Shown: positions 1 through 15,005, numbered from the stretch's first letter. The stretch is 64,000 nt of DNA from Myxococcales bacterium (GCA_016707895.1 JADJGV010000008.1:414222-478221), one strand, 5' to 3'. Numbers and translations are program-made. The notes: a model not told the origin generated them from the letters alone.

Positions 1-855
1 CGGGCGCGGGTGACGACGATCCACCACGCCGCGGCGCTGGTGACCCGCGGCGGCGACGCCAGGCAGCGCTCGCGCGATCGCGTGGCTGGCACCCGCAGCG
101 TGCTCGACCTCGCGGCCGAGGCGCCGCGGCTGCGCCGGGTCGTGCACTGGTCGAGCCTGCGCGCGATCGGCGATCGCCGCGGCGTCGTGCGCGAGGCGCC
201 GCTGCCGACGCCGCCCCGGTTCGCGCGCGCCGACGATCGCGCCGCCTACGACGCCGAGCGCGCCGCGGTCGGCGCGATGGCCCGCCTGCCGGTGACCGTG
301 CTGCGGGTGGCCGACGTGGTCGGCGACGCCGTCGACGGCAAGGCCGACGTCGCGACCGCGCTGTTCCGGCTGGTGGCGCGCGCCGGCAGCCTGCAGCTGC
401 CCCTGCCTGGCGACGGCCTGGGCCCGCTGCAGGTGCTGCCGGTGGCGTACGTGGTGGCCGCGGCGGCGACCCTGGGCGCGCACCCGCGGGCCGCCGGCCG
501 GGTCATGCACCTGGTCGATCCCGATCCGCCGACGGTGCGCGCCGCGCTCGATCGGGTCGCCGATCTGGCCGGCCGCGACCCGTGGCGCGGCTCGATCCCG
601 CGCCCGCTGGCGCGGGCGATCCTGCGCACGCCGGGCTTCGAGCGGATGGCGCAGCTGCCGGCCGCGATGCTGGCGCTGGTGTCGTCGTCGAACGCGCGGC
701 TCGACGCCAGCGACACCCACACGCTCCTGACCGCCGCCGGCCTGCCCTGCCCGCGCTTCGACGACTGGATCGGCGCGGTGATCGCGCTCGCGCCGGGCGA
801 CGGCGCCGAGGCCGAGCCCGCGCTCGACGACGACACCCAGGATCCGCTGGCGTGA
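1..855 (+). CDS. NAD-dependent epimerase/dehydratase family protein (5' truncated)
   Basis: The frame is open from the first base, so the N-terminus with the Rossmann glycine motif lies outside the window. What remains resembles an extended short-chain dehydrogenase/reductase. There is a beta-strand ending in IHHAA, then VVHWSS, the usual strand ending in catalytic Ser. A segment YDAER stands where the family has YxxxK (Lys replaced by Arg), followed by PVTVLRVADVVGD, matching the usual VTVLRP-x-VYG. The Arg substitution makes classical catalysis uncertain. A GTG at 10 is possible, but homology-like sequence runs through it. The substrate is unknown. The gene converges on the sigma-54 activator at 862. 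Confidence 0.65.
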   Translation, partial: RARVTTIHHAAALVTRGGDARQRSRDRVAGTRSVLDLAAEAPRLRRVVHWSSLRAIGDRRGVVREAPLPTPPRFARADDRAAYDAERAAVGAMARLPVTVLRVADVVGDAVDGKADVATALFRLVARAGSLQLPLPGDGLGPLQVLPVAYVVAAAATLGAHPRAAGRVMHLVDPDPPTVRAALDRVADLAGRDPWRGSIPRPLARAILRTPGFERMAQLPAAMLALVSSSNARLDASDTHTLLTAAGLPCPRFDDWIGAVIALAPGDGAEAEPALDDDTQDPLA

Positions 856-861
856 CGCCGC

Positions 862-2220
<1,359 letters not shown>

Positions 2221-2224
2221 CGGC

Positions 2225-3760
2225 TCACCCTTGGCTCCCGACCAGGCCGCGGCGGATCAGCAACGCCAGGTGCCGGCAGGCCTCGAGGCGCCCCATGCCG
2301 GCCACGTCGAGCAGCTCGTCGAAGGTCAGCATGCCGTCGATCCGCGAACACAGGAACGCGGCGCGCGGCTCGAGCCCGCCGACCGCGGTCATGTCGCCGA
2401 TCACGGCGGGCCGGCGCTCGAGCGAGCCGAACGACTTGTAGTAGCAGTCGAGCAGCGTGTCGCGGTGCTTGTGGATCAGCTTCTGCGCCACCGCGCTGTC
2501 CGGCGACTCGGCCAGCGCCAGGTCGATCGCCTGCGTCGCGACGCCGTGCTCGCCGGCGCCGGCCGCCGCGCGGGCGCGCTCGATCAGCCAGGTGATCCGC
2601 CGGCGCGCGGTGTCGTCGACCGCCTCGCCCGGGCGGCGATCGCGATCGGCCTCGGCCAGGAGCGCCACCCCGCCGCCGGTGGTGTTGCGCGGGCGCGGCC
2701 GGGCGGGCTCGTCGTCGTCGACCGGCTGCGACCGGCTGGGCGGCGGCGGCAGCTTGAGCTCCTCGACGGCGATGCCGCTGTCGTCGAAGCGGGCCGCGAC
2801 GTTGCCCCGGGCCCCGCCGCCGCTGCGCACCCGCGGCAACTCGACCGTGGGCGCGCGGTTGGCGCCGCCGAGGTCGGCGGTCGGCGCGGCCGGCTCGAAG
2901 TCGAGCGTCAGGTCGCCGATGCCGGGCAGCGGGACGACGCCCGGCGCGGTCGCGGCTCGGCCGGGCGCGGTCTTGGCCTCGTCACGTGGGACGGGCGCCG
3001 CCGTGGCCGCCGGGGCCGCGGCCCGCGGCTTGACCGCCGACCGCTCGATCGTCAGCTCGGTCGACGGCTCGCGGTCGTGGAAGTCCTGGCCGATCAGGCC
3101 GCGCGGCGCCACCGGCACGAGCGACGGGCCGAGGTCGAGATCGAGCTCGAGCGGCCCCGGCACCTGGCCGGCATAGCCACCGAACGTGGCCTCGCCCGAG
3201 TCGTCGGCGGGATCGAAGGTCGGCGGCCGCGGCGGCGCCAGCGGCAGCGACAGCGGCAGCGGCAGCGGCCGGCTGCCCTCGCTGCGGCCCAGGGTCAGGC
3301 TGGCGTAGTCGGTGGTCGCGTCGTCGTCGCCGAACGTCGCGGCCACCGGGCCGTGGTCGGGCGGCTCGTCGGCGTCGAGCTCGATGGTCGGCGCCACCAC
3401 CGCCGGCGGCGCCGGCAACGCGCTGGCCTCCTCGGCGGCCAGCCACCAGCCGTCGTCGATCGCCGGCTCGGCCAGCCGCTCGCCGGGCGGCGGCCCGAGG
3501 CTGATCTCGACCTCGTAGTCGCCCGACGGATCGCCACCGGCCAGCCCGAACGGGATCAGCAGCTCGGCCAGCGGCGCCGGCCCGCCGCCGGTGAGCTGCT
3601 CGTAGTGCGCGCGCACGTAGTCGACGTAGCGCCCGGCGCGCGGCTCGCGCGGGTGCTCGGCGAGCACCTCCTCCCAGGCCGTGAGCGCGCCGTCGATGTC
3701 GCCGCGCCGGTAGCGCGCGAGGCCATCGTCGATCAACCGATCGATCTCGTGGGACTCCAT
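2225..3760 (-). CDS. TPR-like protein of the DnaK operon, unknown function
   Basis: A 511-residue protein with no signal peptide. Residues 1-55 form one or two TPR-like helical hairpins (RYRRGDIDGALTAWEEVL). A long low-complexity Pro/Ala/Asp-rich middle follows and is probably disordered. Near the C-terminus another helical-repeat stretch (about 390-440) is followed by a small domain, CSRIDGMLTFDELLDVAGM...LIRRGLV. This last domain resembles the N-terminus of the J-domain protein encoded upstream (WSRFDGATSVKDLILMTGL...ELRRRGAI), so the two proteins flanking DnaK share a module. It starts 7 bp after the dnaK stop, so the two are surely co-transcribed. A co-chaperone or DnaK-client adaptor role is inference. 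Confidence 0.6.
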   Translation of the reverse strand: MESHEIDRLIDDGLARYRRGDIDGALTAWEEVLAEHPREPRAGRYVDYVRAHYEQLTGGGPAPLAELLIPFGLAGGDPSGDYEVEISLGPPPGERLAEPAIDDGWWLAAEEASALPAPPAVVAPTIELDADEPPDHGPVAATFGDDDATTDYASLTLGRSEGSRPLPLPLSLPLAPPRPPTFDPADDSGEATFGGYAGQVPGPLELDLDLGPSLVPVAPRGLIGQDFHDREPSTELTIERSAVKPRAAAPAATAAPVPRDEAKTAPGRAATAPGVVPLPGIGDLTLDFEPAAPTADLGGANRAPTVELPRVRSGGGARGNVAARFDDSGIAVEELKLPPPPSRSQPVDDDEPARPRPRNTTGGGVALLAEADRDRRPGEAVDDTARRRITWLIERARAAAGAGEHGVATQAIDLALAESPDSAVAQKLIHKHRDTLLDCYYKSFGSLERRPAVIGDMTAVGGLEPRAAFLCSRIDGMLTFDELLDVAGMGRLEACRHLALLIRRGLVGSQG

Positions 3761-3767
3761 GACGGCG

Positions 3768-5600
<1,833 letters not shown>

Positions 5601-5706
5601 GTCGGGTGATGTTCTCAGGGATCCGAGGGCTTCGCCACCTCTGGGAGGGGAATCGGTGCCCGGATATCCCGACGGCCCCCCGCCCGGCCGCCGCCCGCCG
5701 CGCCGG

Positions 5707-6957
5707 CTAGCGCCGCTGGGCCGACCGCAGCGCGGCCCGCACCGCCGACAGGTCCCCGGCCAGCTCGGCGCCCAGCGTGTCGTTCTCGTTCTTCATCGCC
5801 AGCGCCATCACCAGCACCTCCTCGGCGTCGTCGAGCTTGTCGAGGGCGCGCAGCACCTTGGCCAGGGTCCGGGCGGTGGAGGGATCGGCCGGCTCGGCGG
5901 CGGCGGCCTTCTTGGCGTAGTCGAGCGCCGTGCGGGGCTCGCCGGCCGCCAGCGCGCAGCTGGCCGCGCGCCGCAGGTAGCGCGCGCTGCTGTCGAGCTT
6001 GGTGGCGGCGGCGAACAGCTTGCCGGCGCTGGCGAGATCGCCCGACACCTCGGCCTGGCACGCGCGGTCGAACAGCTCGGCGGCGTACTCGACCGGGCTC
6101 TGGGGCGCGGTCGCGGCGGCGTCGGGCTGCTGGCTGGCGGGCCGCGGCCGGCGCCCCTCGATCAGATCGGCGTGGGCCGCCGAGATGGCGTCGAACACCG
6201 CGTGCAGCCGCTGGGCCCAGGGGCCGAGCTGGCGCCCGTAATAGCGATCGGGGTGGAACAGCTTCGAGCGCTCGAAGAACGCCCGCTTGATCACCTTCTT
6301 GTCGCTGCCGCTGGGCACGCCGACCAGCGCCCACGGGTCGCCGGCGGCGACCAGCCGCAGACCGGCCAGGATCCGGGTCTTCTCGTCGAGCGACAGATCG
6401 ATCGCGTCGGCGATCATCGCGCGCTCGGCGGCGGTGGCGTCGTCGAGGCTGGGCAGCGGCGTCGCCACGCGACGGTCGTCGGTGCGGGCCGGGGCGGTCC
6501 CCGCCGCCAGCGGCGCGGCCGGCGGCACCGGCGGCGCCGTCGGGACCGCCGCCATCGGCGCGGTGGTCCGGGTGCCGCTCGCGGTCGGCACGGTCACCGC
6601 CGGCATCGGCGCGGTCACCCGGCCGCTGGAAGTGGCCGCGGTCGCCGTCGGCGACGACGGCGCGGGCACGCGGCCGGTCGCGGTGGCCGGCGCCGCCGCG
6701 AAGGTCGGCGGCTCGGTCTCGCCGGGGGCGAGGATGGCGCCGCGCCGGCGCAGCTCGCGCACGATCGCCACCGCGCGATCGATCGCCAGGCCGGTCATCA
6801 GGATCAGATCCTTGACCGACGTCGCGCCGTCGAACCGCGACCAGACGAAATACTCCTCGGTGCCGAACCCCGCCTTCATCGGGTCGAACCGGGGGTTCTG
6901 CCGCAGCCGCAGGCTGGTCGCCCCGACCTCGGGGATCTCGGTGGGCACCACGCTCAT
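5707..6957 (-). CDS. J-domain protein with N-terminal regulatory domain and C-terminal TPRs
   Basis: A 416-residue Hsp40-type co-chaperone. Residues 25-77 form a small domain (EEYFVWSRFDG...ELRRRGAI) also present at the C-terminus of the TPR protein two genes downstream. A Pro/Ala/Thr-rich linker follows (80-165). The J domain is at about 215-275 with its HPD tripeptide near 235 (FHPDRYYG), the motif that stimulates Hsp70 ATPase. TPR-like repeats follow (about 295-410). It lacks the Gly/Phe and zinc-finger regions of true DnaJ, so it is a class III-like J protein. It is encoded 106 bp upstream of dnaK on the same strand and is presumably the dedicated partner of that DnaK. Confidence 0.8.
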   Translation of the reverse strand: MSVVPTEIPEVGATSLRLRQNPRFDPMKAGFGTEEYFVWSRFDGATSVKDLILMTGLAIDRAVAIVRELRRRGAILAPGETEPPTFAAAPATATGRVPAPSSPTATAATSSGRVTAPMPAVTVPTASGTRTTAPMAAVPTAPPVPPAAPLAAGTAPARTDDRRVATPLPSLDDATAAERAMIADAIDLSLDEKTRILAGLRLVAAGDPWALVGVPSGSDKKVIKRAFFERSKLFHPDRYYGRQLGPWAQRLHAVFDAISAAHADLIEGRRPRPASQQPDAAATAPQSPVEYAAELFDRACQAEVSGDLASAGKLFAAATKLDSSARYLRRAASCALAAGEPRTALDYAKKAAAAEPADPSTARTLAKVLRALDKLDDAEEVLVMALAMKNENDTLGAELAGDLSAVRAALRSAQRR

Positions 6958-6994
6958 GACGGCCCGCTCACGCTAGCACGCGGGGCCCGGGCGA

Positions 6995-7920
<926 letters not shown>

Positions 7921-7924
<4 letters not shown>

Positions 7925-9150
7925 GACGCCGGCGCCTCGGCGAGCACGCCGCTGAGGATCGCGACCGCCTCGTCGAGCTCGGCGGTCGACACCAGGTACG
8001 ACGGCGCGAAGCGCACGACGTTGGCGCCGGCCAAGGACGCCAGCAGCCCGCGCTCGCGGCACTTGCCGACGATCTGCGACGCGTTGCCGGCCACCGCGAC
8101 GCCGCGGAGCAGGCCGCGGCCGCGGGCCTCGAGCGCCTTGTCGGGCTGCGCCGCCACCAGCGCGGCCAGCTTGCCGGCGAGGTGCTCGCCCTGCTTGGTC
8201 ACCGCCGCCAGCAGATCGTGGCGGGTGATCAGCTCGAGCACGGTGGCCGCCGCCGCGGTGGCCAGCGGGTTGCCGCCGAACGTCGAGGCGTGCGGCACCG
8301 CGCCGCCGGTCGGCGTGGTCAGGCCGGCCGCCGCGCGCTCGGTCACCGCGATCGCGCCGATCGGCACGCCGCCGCCCAGGCCCTTGGCCAGCGTCATGAC
8401 GTCGGGGGTGACGCCGTCGTGCTCGTGGCCCCACCAGCGGCCGGTGCGGCCGGTGCCGGTCTGGACCTCGTCGAAGATCAGCAGCACGCCGGCGGCGTCA
8501 CAGGCCTCGCGCAGCCCGCGCAGGTAGCCGGCCGGCGGCACGATGATGCCGCCCTCGGCCTGGATCGGCTCGAGGATCATCGCGCACGCGCCGGGCTTGG
8601 CGATCTCGGCGCGCGCCGCCTCGAGGTCGCCGTACGGCACGAACGCCACCGGGCCGAACATCGGCCCGAAGCCCTCGCGGTACTTGGCCTGGCCGGTGAT
8701 CGACACCGTCGCCATCGTCCGGCCGTGGAAGCTGCCGTGGGTCGAGATGATCGTCGTGCGCTCGGGCTGCCCGGCGACGACGTGCTGGTAGCGGCGCACC
8801 AGCTTGAGCGCGGCCTCGTTGGCCTCGCCGCCCGAGTTGCAGAAGTAGACGCGGTCGGCGAACGAGCGCGACGTGATCGCCTCGGCGGCCAGGATCTCCT
8901 GGTCGTTCCAGTACAGGTTGGAGACGTGGACCATGCGCCCGAGCTGCTCGGTGAGCCGCGCGGTCAGCTCGGGGTGGGCGTGGCCGAGGCAGCACACCGC
9001 GATGCCGGCGGTCATGTCGAGGTAGCGCTTGCCCTCGAGATCCCACACCTCGCTGCCGTGGCCGCGGGTGAGCACCATCGGCTGCTGGCGGTAGTTCTTG
9101 ATGAAGGTGCGATCGGCGATCGCGAGCAGGTCGGCTTGGGTGTGGGCCAT
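7921..9150 (-). CDS. argD: Acetylornithine aminotransferase
   Basis: Class III PLP-dependent aminotransferase of 409 residues, converting N-acetylglutamate 5-semialdehyde and glutamate to N-acetylornithine. Diagnostic segments are NSGGEANEAALKLVR (PLP phosphate binding), SFHGRTM, IFDEVQTGTGRTG (the Asp that contacts the PLP pyridine nitrogen) and LAKGLGGGVPIGA with the Schiff-base Lys. The sequence is continuous and full length from ATG 9150. It heads a two-gene transcript with argF. The 74 bp upstream separate it from the divergent tRNA gene and should hold its promoter. Related family members (ornithine or succinylornithine aminotransferase) cannot be excluded by sequence alone, but the argF linkage supports argD. 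Confidence 0.92.
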
Positions 9151-9224
9151 GACCGGCGGATAATGACACCGCCGGGCGCGAACGGAAGCCCCGCGGCGCG
9201 GCGCGATTGGTAGACTGGCGGCCC

Positions 9225-9300
9225 GGACGAGTAGCCAAACTGGTAAAGGCAGCTGACTTAAAATCAGCGCTCCCTGTGGGTTCGAGTCCCGCCTCGTCCA
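9225..9300 (+). tRNA. tRNA with anticodon UAA (Leu), 76 nt, short variable loop
   Basis: A full cloverleaf can be drawn. The acceptor GGACGAG pairs with CTCGTCC over 7 bp. The D arm is GCC/GGC with GG in the loop. The anticodon stem GCTGA/TCAGC has loop CTTAAAA, placing TAA at 9259-9261. The T arm is GTGGG/CCCGC with loop TTCGAGT. The discriminator is A, and no CCA is encoded. The anticodon reads UUA, so leucine is expected, but the variable loop is only 7 nt (GCTCCCT) whereas bacterial tRNA-Leu is class II with a long variable arm. The D-arm pattern (GCCAA...GGTAA..GGC) resembles tRNA-Gln. It lies between argB and argD on the opposite strand. Confidence 0.85.
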
Positions 9301-9333
9301 CCGCGCCGCCCAGGCCCCGCCGCGGCCGCGCCC

Positions 9334-10176
9334 TCACCCCGGCAAGAGCTGGGTGCCGACGCCGTCGGCGGTGAAGATCTCGAGCAGCAGCGCGTGCTCG
9401 ACCCGGCCGTCGATGATGTGGATCTTGGCCACCCCGGCGGCCAGCGCCGCCAGCGCGTTCTCGACCTTGGGGATCATGCCGCCGCGGATCACGCCCTTGG
9501 CGATCAGGTCCCGGGCCTCGGCGTCGGTCAACGACGGCAGGAGCGCGCCGGCGCCGTCGAGCACGCCGGCGATGTCGGTGAGCAGCACCAGCTTGACCGC
9601 GCCGATCGCCTGGGCCAGCCGGGCCGCGAACACGTCGGCGTTGACGTTGAGCGCCTTGCCGTCGGGGCCGGTGGCCAAGGGCGCCACCACCGGGATGAAG
9701 TCCGACACCAGCCGGTCGAGCACGGTGCGATCGACCGCGGTGACCTCGCCGACCAGGCCCAGCTCGGGGCGGCGCACCTCGGCCCGCGCCAGGCCGCCGT
9801 CGCAGCCGGTCAGCCCGACCGCGGCGCCGCCGAGGTGGTTGATCAGCCGCACCAGCTCGGAGTTGAGCTGGCCGCCCAGCACCATCTCGACCACCTCGAG
9901 CTGCGCGGCGTCGGTGACGCGCTGGCCGTCGACGAACGCCGCCTTGTGGCCGAGGCGATCGGCCAGCGCGGTGATCTGCTTGCCGCCGCCGTGGACCACG
10001 ACGACGTGGATGCCGACCCAGTCGAGCAGGATCAGGTCCTCGGCGAACCGCTGGCGCAGCGTCGGGTCGTCGAGCGCGACCCCGCCGATCTTGACCACCA
10101 CGGTCTTGCCGCGGAACTCCGAGATGAACGGCAGGGCCTCGACGAGCACCCGGGCCTTGGCGATGACGGCTTCCAC
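9334..10176 (-). CDS. argB: Acetylglutamate kinase
   Basis: Amino-acid-kinase-family enzyme (280 residues) that phosphorylates N-acetylglutamate, the second step of arginine synthesis. Features are the N-terminal phosphate-binding strand VVVKIGG with its Lys, the glycine-rich VVVHGGGKQI loop, NVNADVFAARLAQAIGA, and LLTDIAGVL followed by GGMIPKVENAL near the C-terminus. The GTG at 10176 is chosen because the product then begins MEAVIAKARVLVEALPFI, as in the family. Readings starting further upstream add Arg-rich sequence overlapping hslU. It lies 32 bp downstream of hslU on the same strand and is probably co-transcribed with hslVU. The rest of its pathway (argD, argF) lies beyond the tRNA. Confidence 0.93.
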   Translation of the reverse strand: MEAVIAKARVLVEALPFISEFRGKTVVVKIGGVALDDPTLRQRFAEDLILLDWVGIHVVVVHGGGKQITALADRLGHKAAFVDGQRVTDAAQLEVVEMVLGGQLNSELVRLINHLGGAAVGLTGCDGGLARAEVRRPELGLVGEVTAVDRTVLDRLVSDFIPVVAPLATGPDGKALNVNADVFAARLAQAIGAVKLVLLTDIAGVLDGAGALLPSLTDAEARDLIAKGVIRGGMIPKVENALAALAAGVAKIHIIDGRVEHALLLEIFTADGVGTQLLPG

Positions 10177-10208
10177 GGCCGCGCATCCTACGCCGAGGCG
10201 GCCCCGGG

Positions 10209-12132
<1,924 letters not shown>

Positions 12133-12136
<4 letters not shown>

Positions 12137-12804
12137 GGTGCGGGAGTCGTAGCACGCCGGCGCCGCCGCTCGATGAGCCAGGTGGCGAGCGGCAGCAGCG
12201 GCAGCGCCGGCATGACGAAGTACGCCGGCGAGTCGGGCTGCGGCTTGCGCGGCCGGTACACCTCACCGAGCGCCAGGCACAGCCCGCCGTAGACCGCGAT
12301 CACCGCCAACCCGCACGCCGCCCACAGCCGGCGCTCGATCGGCGGCGGCGCCGCCGGCGCCGGCGGCAGCGCGCGCTCGGTCAGCAGGCCGGCCCAGCGG
12401 CGCAGGTCCCACGCCAGCAGCCCGGCCAGCCCCAGCGTCATCAGCGTCGTGACGATCACCGTCGGCGCCTTGGCGGTGCTCCAGGTGAACGCGGTGATCG
12501 CGGTGGCGATCGGCAACGCCAGCGCGGCGCCCAGCGCGGCGAACCGCTGGGTCATGAGCAAGAGCGCGCTCACCAGCTGCATCGCGCCGACGAAGCGGTA
12601 GAGGCCGCCGGTGGCCAGGAACGCGTGCAGGAAGTCGTGGAACGTGCCGGCGTTGCCGGGGTCGGTGAACGGCTGGCCCAGCAGCTTCTTGAGCCCGGCC
12701 GGCACGAACGCGAAGCCGATGATGATGCGCAGGTTGGCCACCGCCAGGTGCGCCGGGCGGGCCGCGCGCAGGCGATCGAGCCGGGCGATCAGGCGATCGA
12801 GCAT
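12133..12804 (-). CDS. DoxX-family membrane protein
   Basis: A 223-residue integral membrane protein with at least five hydrophobic segments. The first contains NLRIIIGFAFVPAGLKKLLG, the DoxX-type signature at the start of the fold. Other segments lie around FVGAMQLVSALLLM, LPIATAITAFTW, IVTTLMTLGLAGLLAW, and the C-terminal AACGLAVIAVYGGLCLAL and PALPLLPLATWLI. The last two after a Pro/Ala linker exceed the usual DoxX core (about 130 residues). DoxX proteins are linked to quinone or thiol redox in some organisms, but the function here is unknown. The ATG at 12804 is the first plausible start, and the stop overlaps the hslV start by ATGA. Confidence 0.7.
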
Positions 12805-12856
12805 CGTCCCCACGCTAGCAGGCCGCAGCCGCGGCGCCCGCCCCCGGCAACGGCAA

Positions 12857-12918
12857 CGGTGACGGTGACGGTGACGGTGACGGTGACGGTGACGGTGACG
12901 GTGACGGTGACGGTGACG
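12857..12918 (+). repeat. Hexanucleotide tandem repeat (CGGTGA)n
   Basis: About ten near-perfect copies of CGGTGA, decaying downstream into CGGGCA copies up to about 12957. It lies in the 189-bp divergent region between doxX (starts 12804, minus) and the epimerase gene (starts 12994, plus). One frame reads as Val-Thr and another as Asp-Gly dipeptides, but no gene needs them. Confidence 0.85.
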
Positions 12919-12993
12919 GGCACGGGCACGGGCACCGGAATGGGCACGGGGACGGGGCTCGACGCCCACGGCCGGCGGCGGTACACGTCGGGG

Positions 12994-13968
12994 ATGCTCA
13001 CGCTCGTCACGGGTGGCACCGGCCTGGTCGGTAACGGCATCGCGCGGCGGCTGGCGGCCGACGGCCACGCGGTGCGCGCGCTGGTCCGCGATCGCGATCG
13101 CGCCGCCCCGCTCTTGCCCGAGGCCGAGCTGGTGGTCGGCGACGTCACCGACCCGGCGTCGTTGGCCGCGGCGATGGCCGGCGTCGGGCGCGTCTACCAC
13201 GCGGCCGGCATGCCCGAGCAGTGGCAGCGCGACGAGGGCGTCTTCGATCGGGTCAACCACCTGGGCACGGCGAACGTGCTGGCCGCGGCCAAGGCCGCCG
13301 GCGTGGCGAGGGTCATCTACACGTCGACGATGGACGTGTTCGCGGCGCCGCGCGGCGGCACGCTGGTCGAGACCAACCTCGATCCCGCGCCCAAGCACAC
13401 CGCCTACGAGCGGTCGAAGCAGGCCGCCGATCGCGCGGTGGCGGCGGCGGTCGCCGACGGCCAGGACGTGGTGTCGGTGAACCCGTCGGCGGTCTACGGC
13501 CCGGGGCCGGTCCACGTGGCGCTCAACGGCTTCTTCATCCGCCTGCTCACGGGCAAGGTGCCGCTCTTGCCCCCCGGCGGCATGTCGGTGGTCTACATCG
13601 ACGGCGTGGTCGCCGCCCACCTGGCCGCGGCCGAGCGCGGCGTCCGCGGCGAGCGCTACCTGGTGAGCGACGGCTACGCCACCAACCGCGAGCTGGCGAC
13701 CGAGGCGGTGACCGCCGCCGGCCGCGGCAAGGTCCCGCGCGCCGCGCCGGCGTGGCTCCTGCGCGGCCTGGCCGGCGTCAGCGCGCCGCTGGCCCGGCTG
13801 TTCCGCTTCACCCCGCTGATCGCGCCCGGCCAGCTGACGTTCGTGTTGTGGCAGGCGCGGGTCGACAGCACCAAGGCCCAGGCCGCGCTCGGCTTCGAGC
13901 CGACGCCGCTCGACACCGGCGTCGCGCTGACGATCAGGTTCCTGCGCGAGCAGGGCCTGGTGCCGTAG
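12994..13968 (+). CDS. NAD(P)-dependent epimerase / dihydroflavonol-reductase-like SDR
   Basis: Extended SDR of 324 residues. It begins MLTLVTGGTGLVGNGIARRL, with the dinucleotide-binding TGxxGxxG motif. Then come VVGDVTDPASL (acidic residue for cofactor binding), YHAAG, IYTSTMDVF (the position of the catalytic Ser/Thr), YERSK (the YxxxK pair) and NPSAVYGPG. ATG 12994 is preferred over earlier in-frame codons because these would translate the hexanucleotide repeat. The downstream half is closest in style to dihydroflavonol 4-reductase / 3-beta-hydroxysteroid dehydrogenase-like proteins. The substrate is unknown. Its last 35 bp overlap the end of the convergent recombinase gene. Confidence 0.8.
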   Translation: MLTLVTGGTGLVGNGIARRLAADGHAVRALVRDRDRAAPLLPEAELVVGDVTDPASLAAAMAGVGRVYHAAGMPEQWQRDEGVFDRVNHLGTANVLAAAKAAGVARVIYTSTMDVFAAPRGGTLVETNLDPAPKHTAYERSKQAADRAVAAAVADGQDVVSVNPSAVYGPGPVHVALNGFFIRLLTGKVPLLPPGGMSVVYIDGVVAAHLAAAERGVRGERYLVSDGYATNRELATEAVTAAGRGKVPRAAPAWLLRGLAGVSAPLARLFRFTPLIAPGQLTFVLWQARVDSTKAQAALGFEPTPLDTGVALTIRFLREQGLVP

Positions 13969-14935
13969 CCGGCGGCGCCGGCTCGGCCTGGGCCCGTGGG
14001 TGGGCGGCGTCGTAGACCTTCATCAGGTGGTCGAGCGAGATCTTGGTGTAGATCTGCGTCGACGACAGGCTGGCGTGGCCGAGCAGTTCCTGGATCGAGC
14101 GCAGGTCGACGCCGCCGTCGAGCAGGTGGGTGGCGAACGAGTGGCGCAGCGCGTGGGGCGTGGCCGGCGCGGTGACGCCCGAGGCGATGGCCCAGGCCCG
14201 GGTCAGCCGCTGCGCCGAGCGCGCGGTCAGCCGCGTGCCGTGGGCGTTGACGAACAGCGCCGGCCCCGGCGCCCAGCCCCGGGCTGCCTGCCAGGTCGCG
14301 ATCGCCCGCGCCGCGGCGTCGCCCAGCGGCACGATGCGGCGCTTGCCGCCCTTGCCGCGGGCCACGGTGACGGTCCAGGTGCCGTAGCGATCGCGCTCGA
14401 GATCGGTGGCGTCGAGCGCGCACGCCTCGGACACGCGCAGCCCGGCGCCGTACAGCACCTCGAACAGCGCGGCGTCGCGCAGCGCCAGCGCCTGGGCCCG
14501 GGCCTCCTCGGCCTGGCCGCGCCGGCGCACCGTCGGCCGCGGGCCGCCGGCCGGGGCCTCGACCAGCCGGAACGCGTCGTCGACGTCGAGCGCTCGCGGC
14601 AGCGCCTGCTTCTTCTTGGGCCCGCGGATCGCCGCCGCCGGGTTGCCGGCGATCGCGCCGCGCTTGTGCAAGAAGCGGAAGAACGTGCGCAGCGCCGAGA
14701 GCTTCTTGCCGATCGTGGCGGCATCGTTGGCGTCGAACAGGCTGGCCAGGTGCCGGCGCACCTCGATCGCGTCGATCGCCGCCGGGGCGATCGTCGGCCG
14801 CGGCGCCCGGCGCTGGGCGACGCCGGCGCGGAACGCCTCGACCTCGGCCAGGTACACCGCGCTGGTCCGCGGCGAGTAGCCGCGCTCGCTGGCGAGGTAC
14901 GCGGTGAACGCCGCGATCGCGGCCGGCCAGTCCAT
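13934..14935 (-). CDS. xerC: Tyrosine recombinase, XerC/XerD type
   Basis: Site-specific recombinase of 333 residues. The N-terminal SAM-like domain (1-110) has TSAVYLAEVEAF and LSALRTFFRFLHKRG. The catalytic domain shows Arg167 (GAGLRVSEA), Lys near 195 in the GKGGKRR hairpin, His261-x-x-Arg264 (HALRHSFATH), His287 (LGHASLSSTQIY) and nucleophile Tyr296. It is slightly longer than classical XerC (about 300) owing to a charged insert at 132-148. XerC and XerD together resolve chromosome dimers at dif. The nearby context has no mobile-element features, so a housekeeping Xer is more likely than an integrase. XerC versus XerD cannot be settled here. Confidence 0.85.
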   Translation of the reverse strand: MDWPAAIAAFTAYLASERGYSPRTSAVYLAEVEAFRAGVAQRRAPRPTIAPAAIDAIEVRRHLASLFDANDAATIGKKLSALRTFFRFLHKRGAIAGNPAAAIRGPKKKQALPRALDVDDAFRLVEAPAGGPRPTVRRRGQAEEARAQALALRDAALFEVLYGAGLRVSEACALDATDLERDRYGTWTVTVARGKGGKRRIVPLGDAAARAIATWQAARGWAPGPALFVNAHGTRLTARSAQRLTRAWAIASGVTAPATPHALRHSFATHLLDGGVDLRSIQELLGHASLSSTQIYTKISLDHLMKVYDAAHPRAQAEPAPPATAPGPARAGT

Positions 14936-15005
14936 CGCGCGAGCGTAGGCCCGCCGCCCTGCCGCGGCCAGTTCTCGGCGCGCGGCCCGCCCCCCACGGC
15001 GGCGC

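Noticed and set aside
12857..12957. CRISPR-like array
   Set aside because: The unit is 6 bp with no spacers, so it is a simple tandem repeat.
13934..14935. Integrase of a mobile island at the nearby tRNA
   Set aside because: The recombinase is XerC/D-like, lies more than 4 kb from the tRNA, and no direct-repeat attachment sites or foreign-looking genes are visible.
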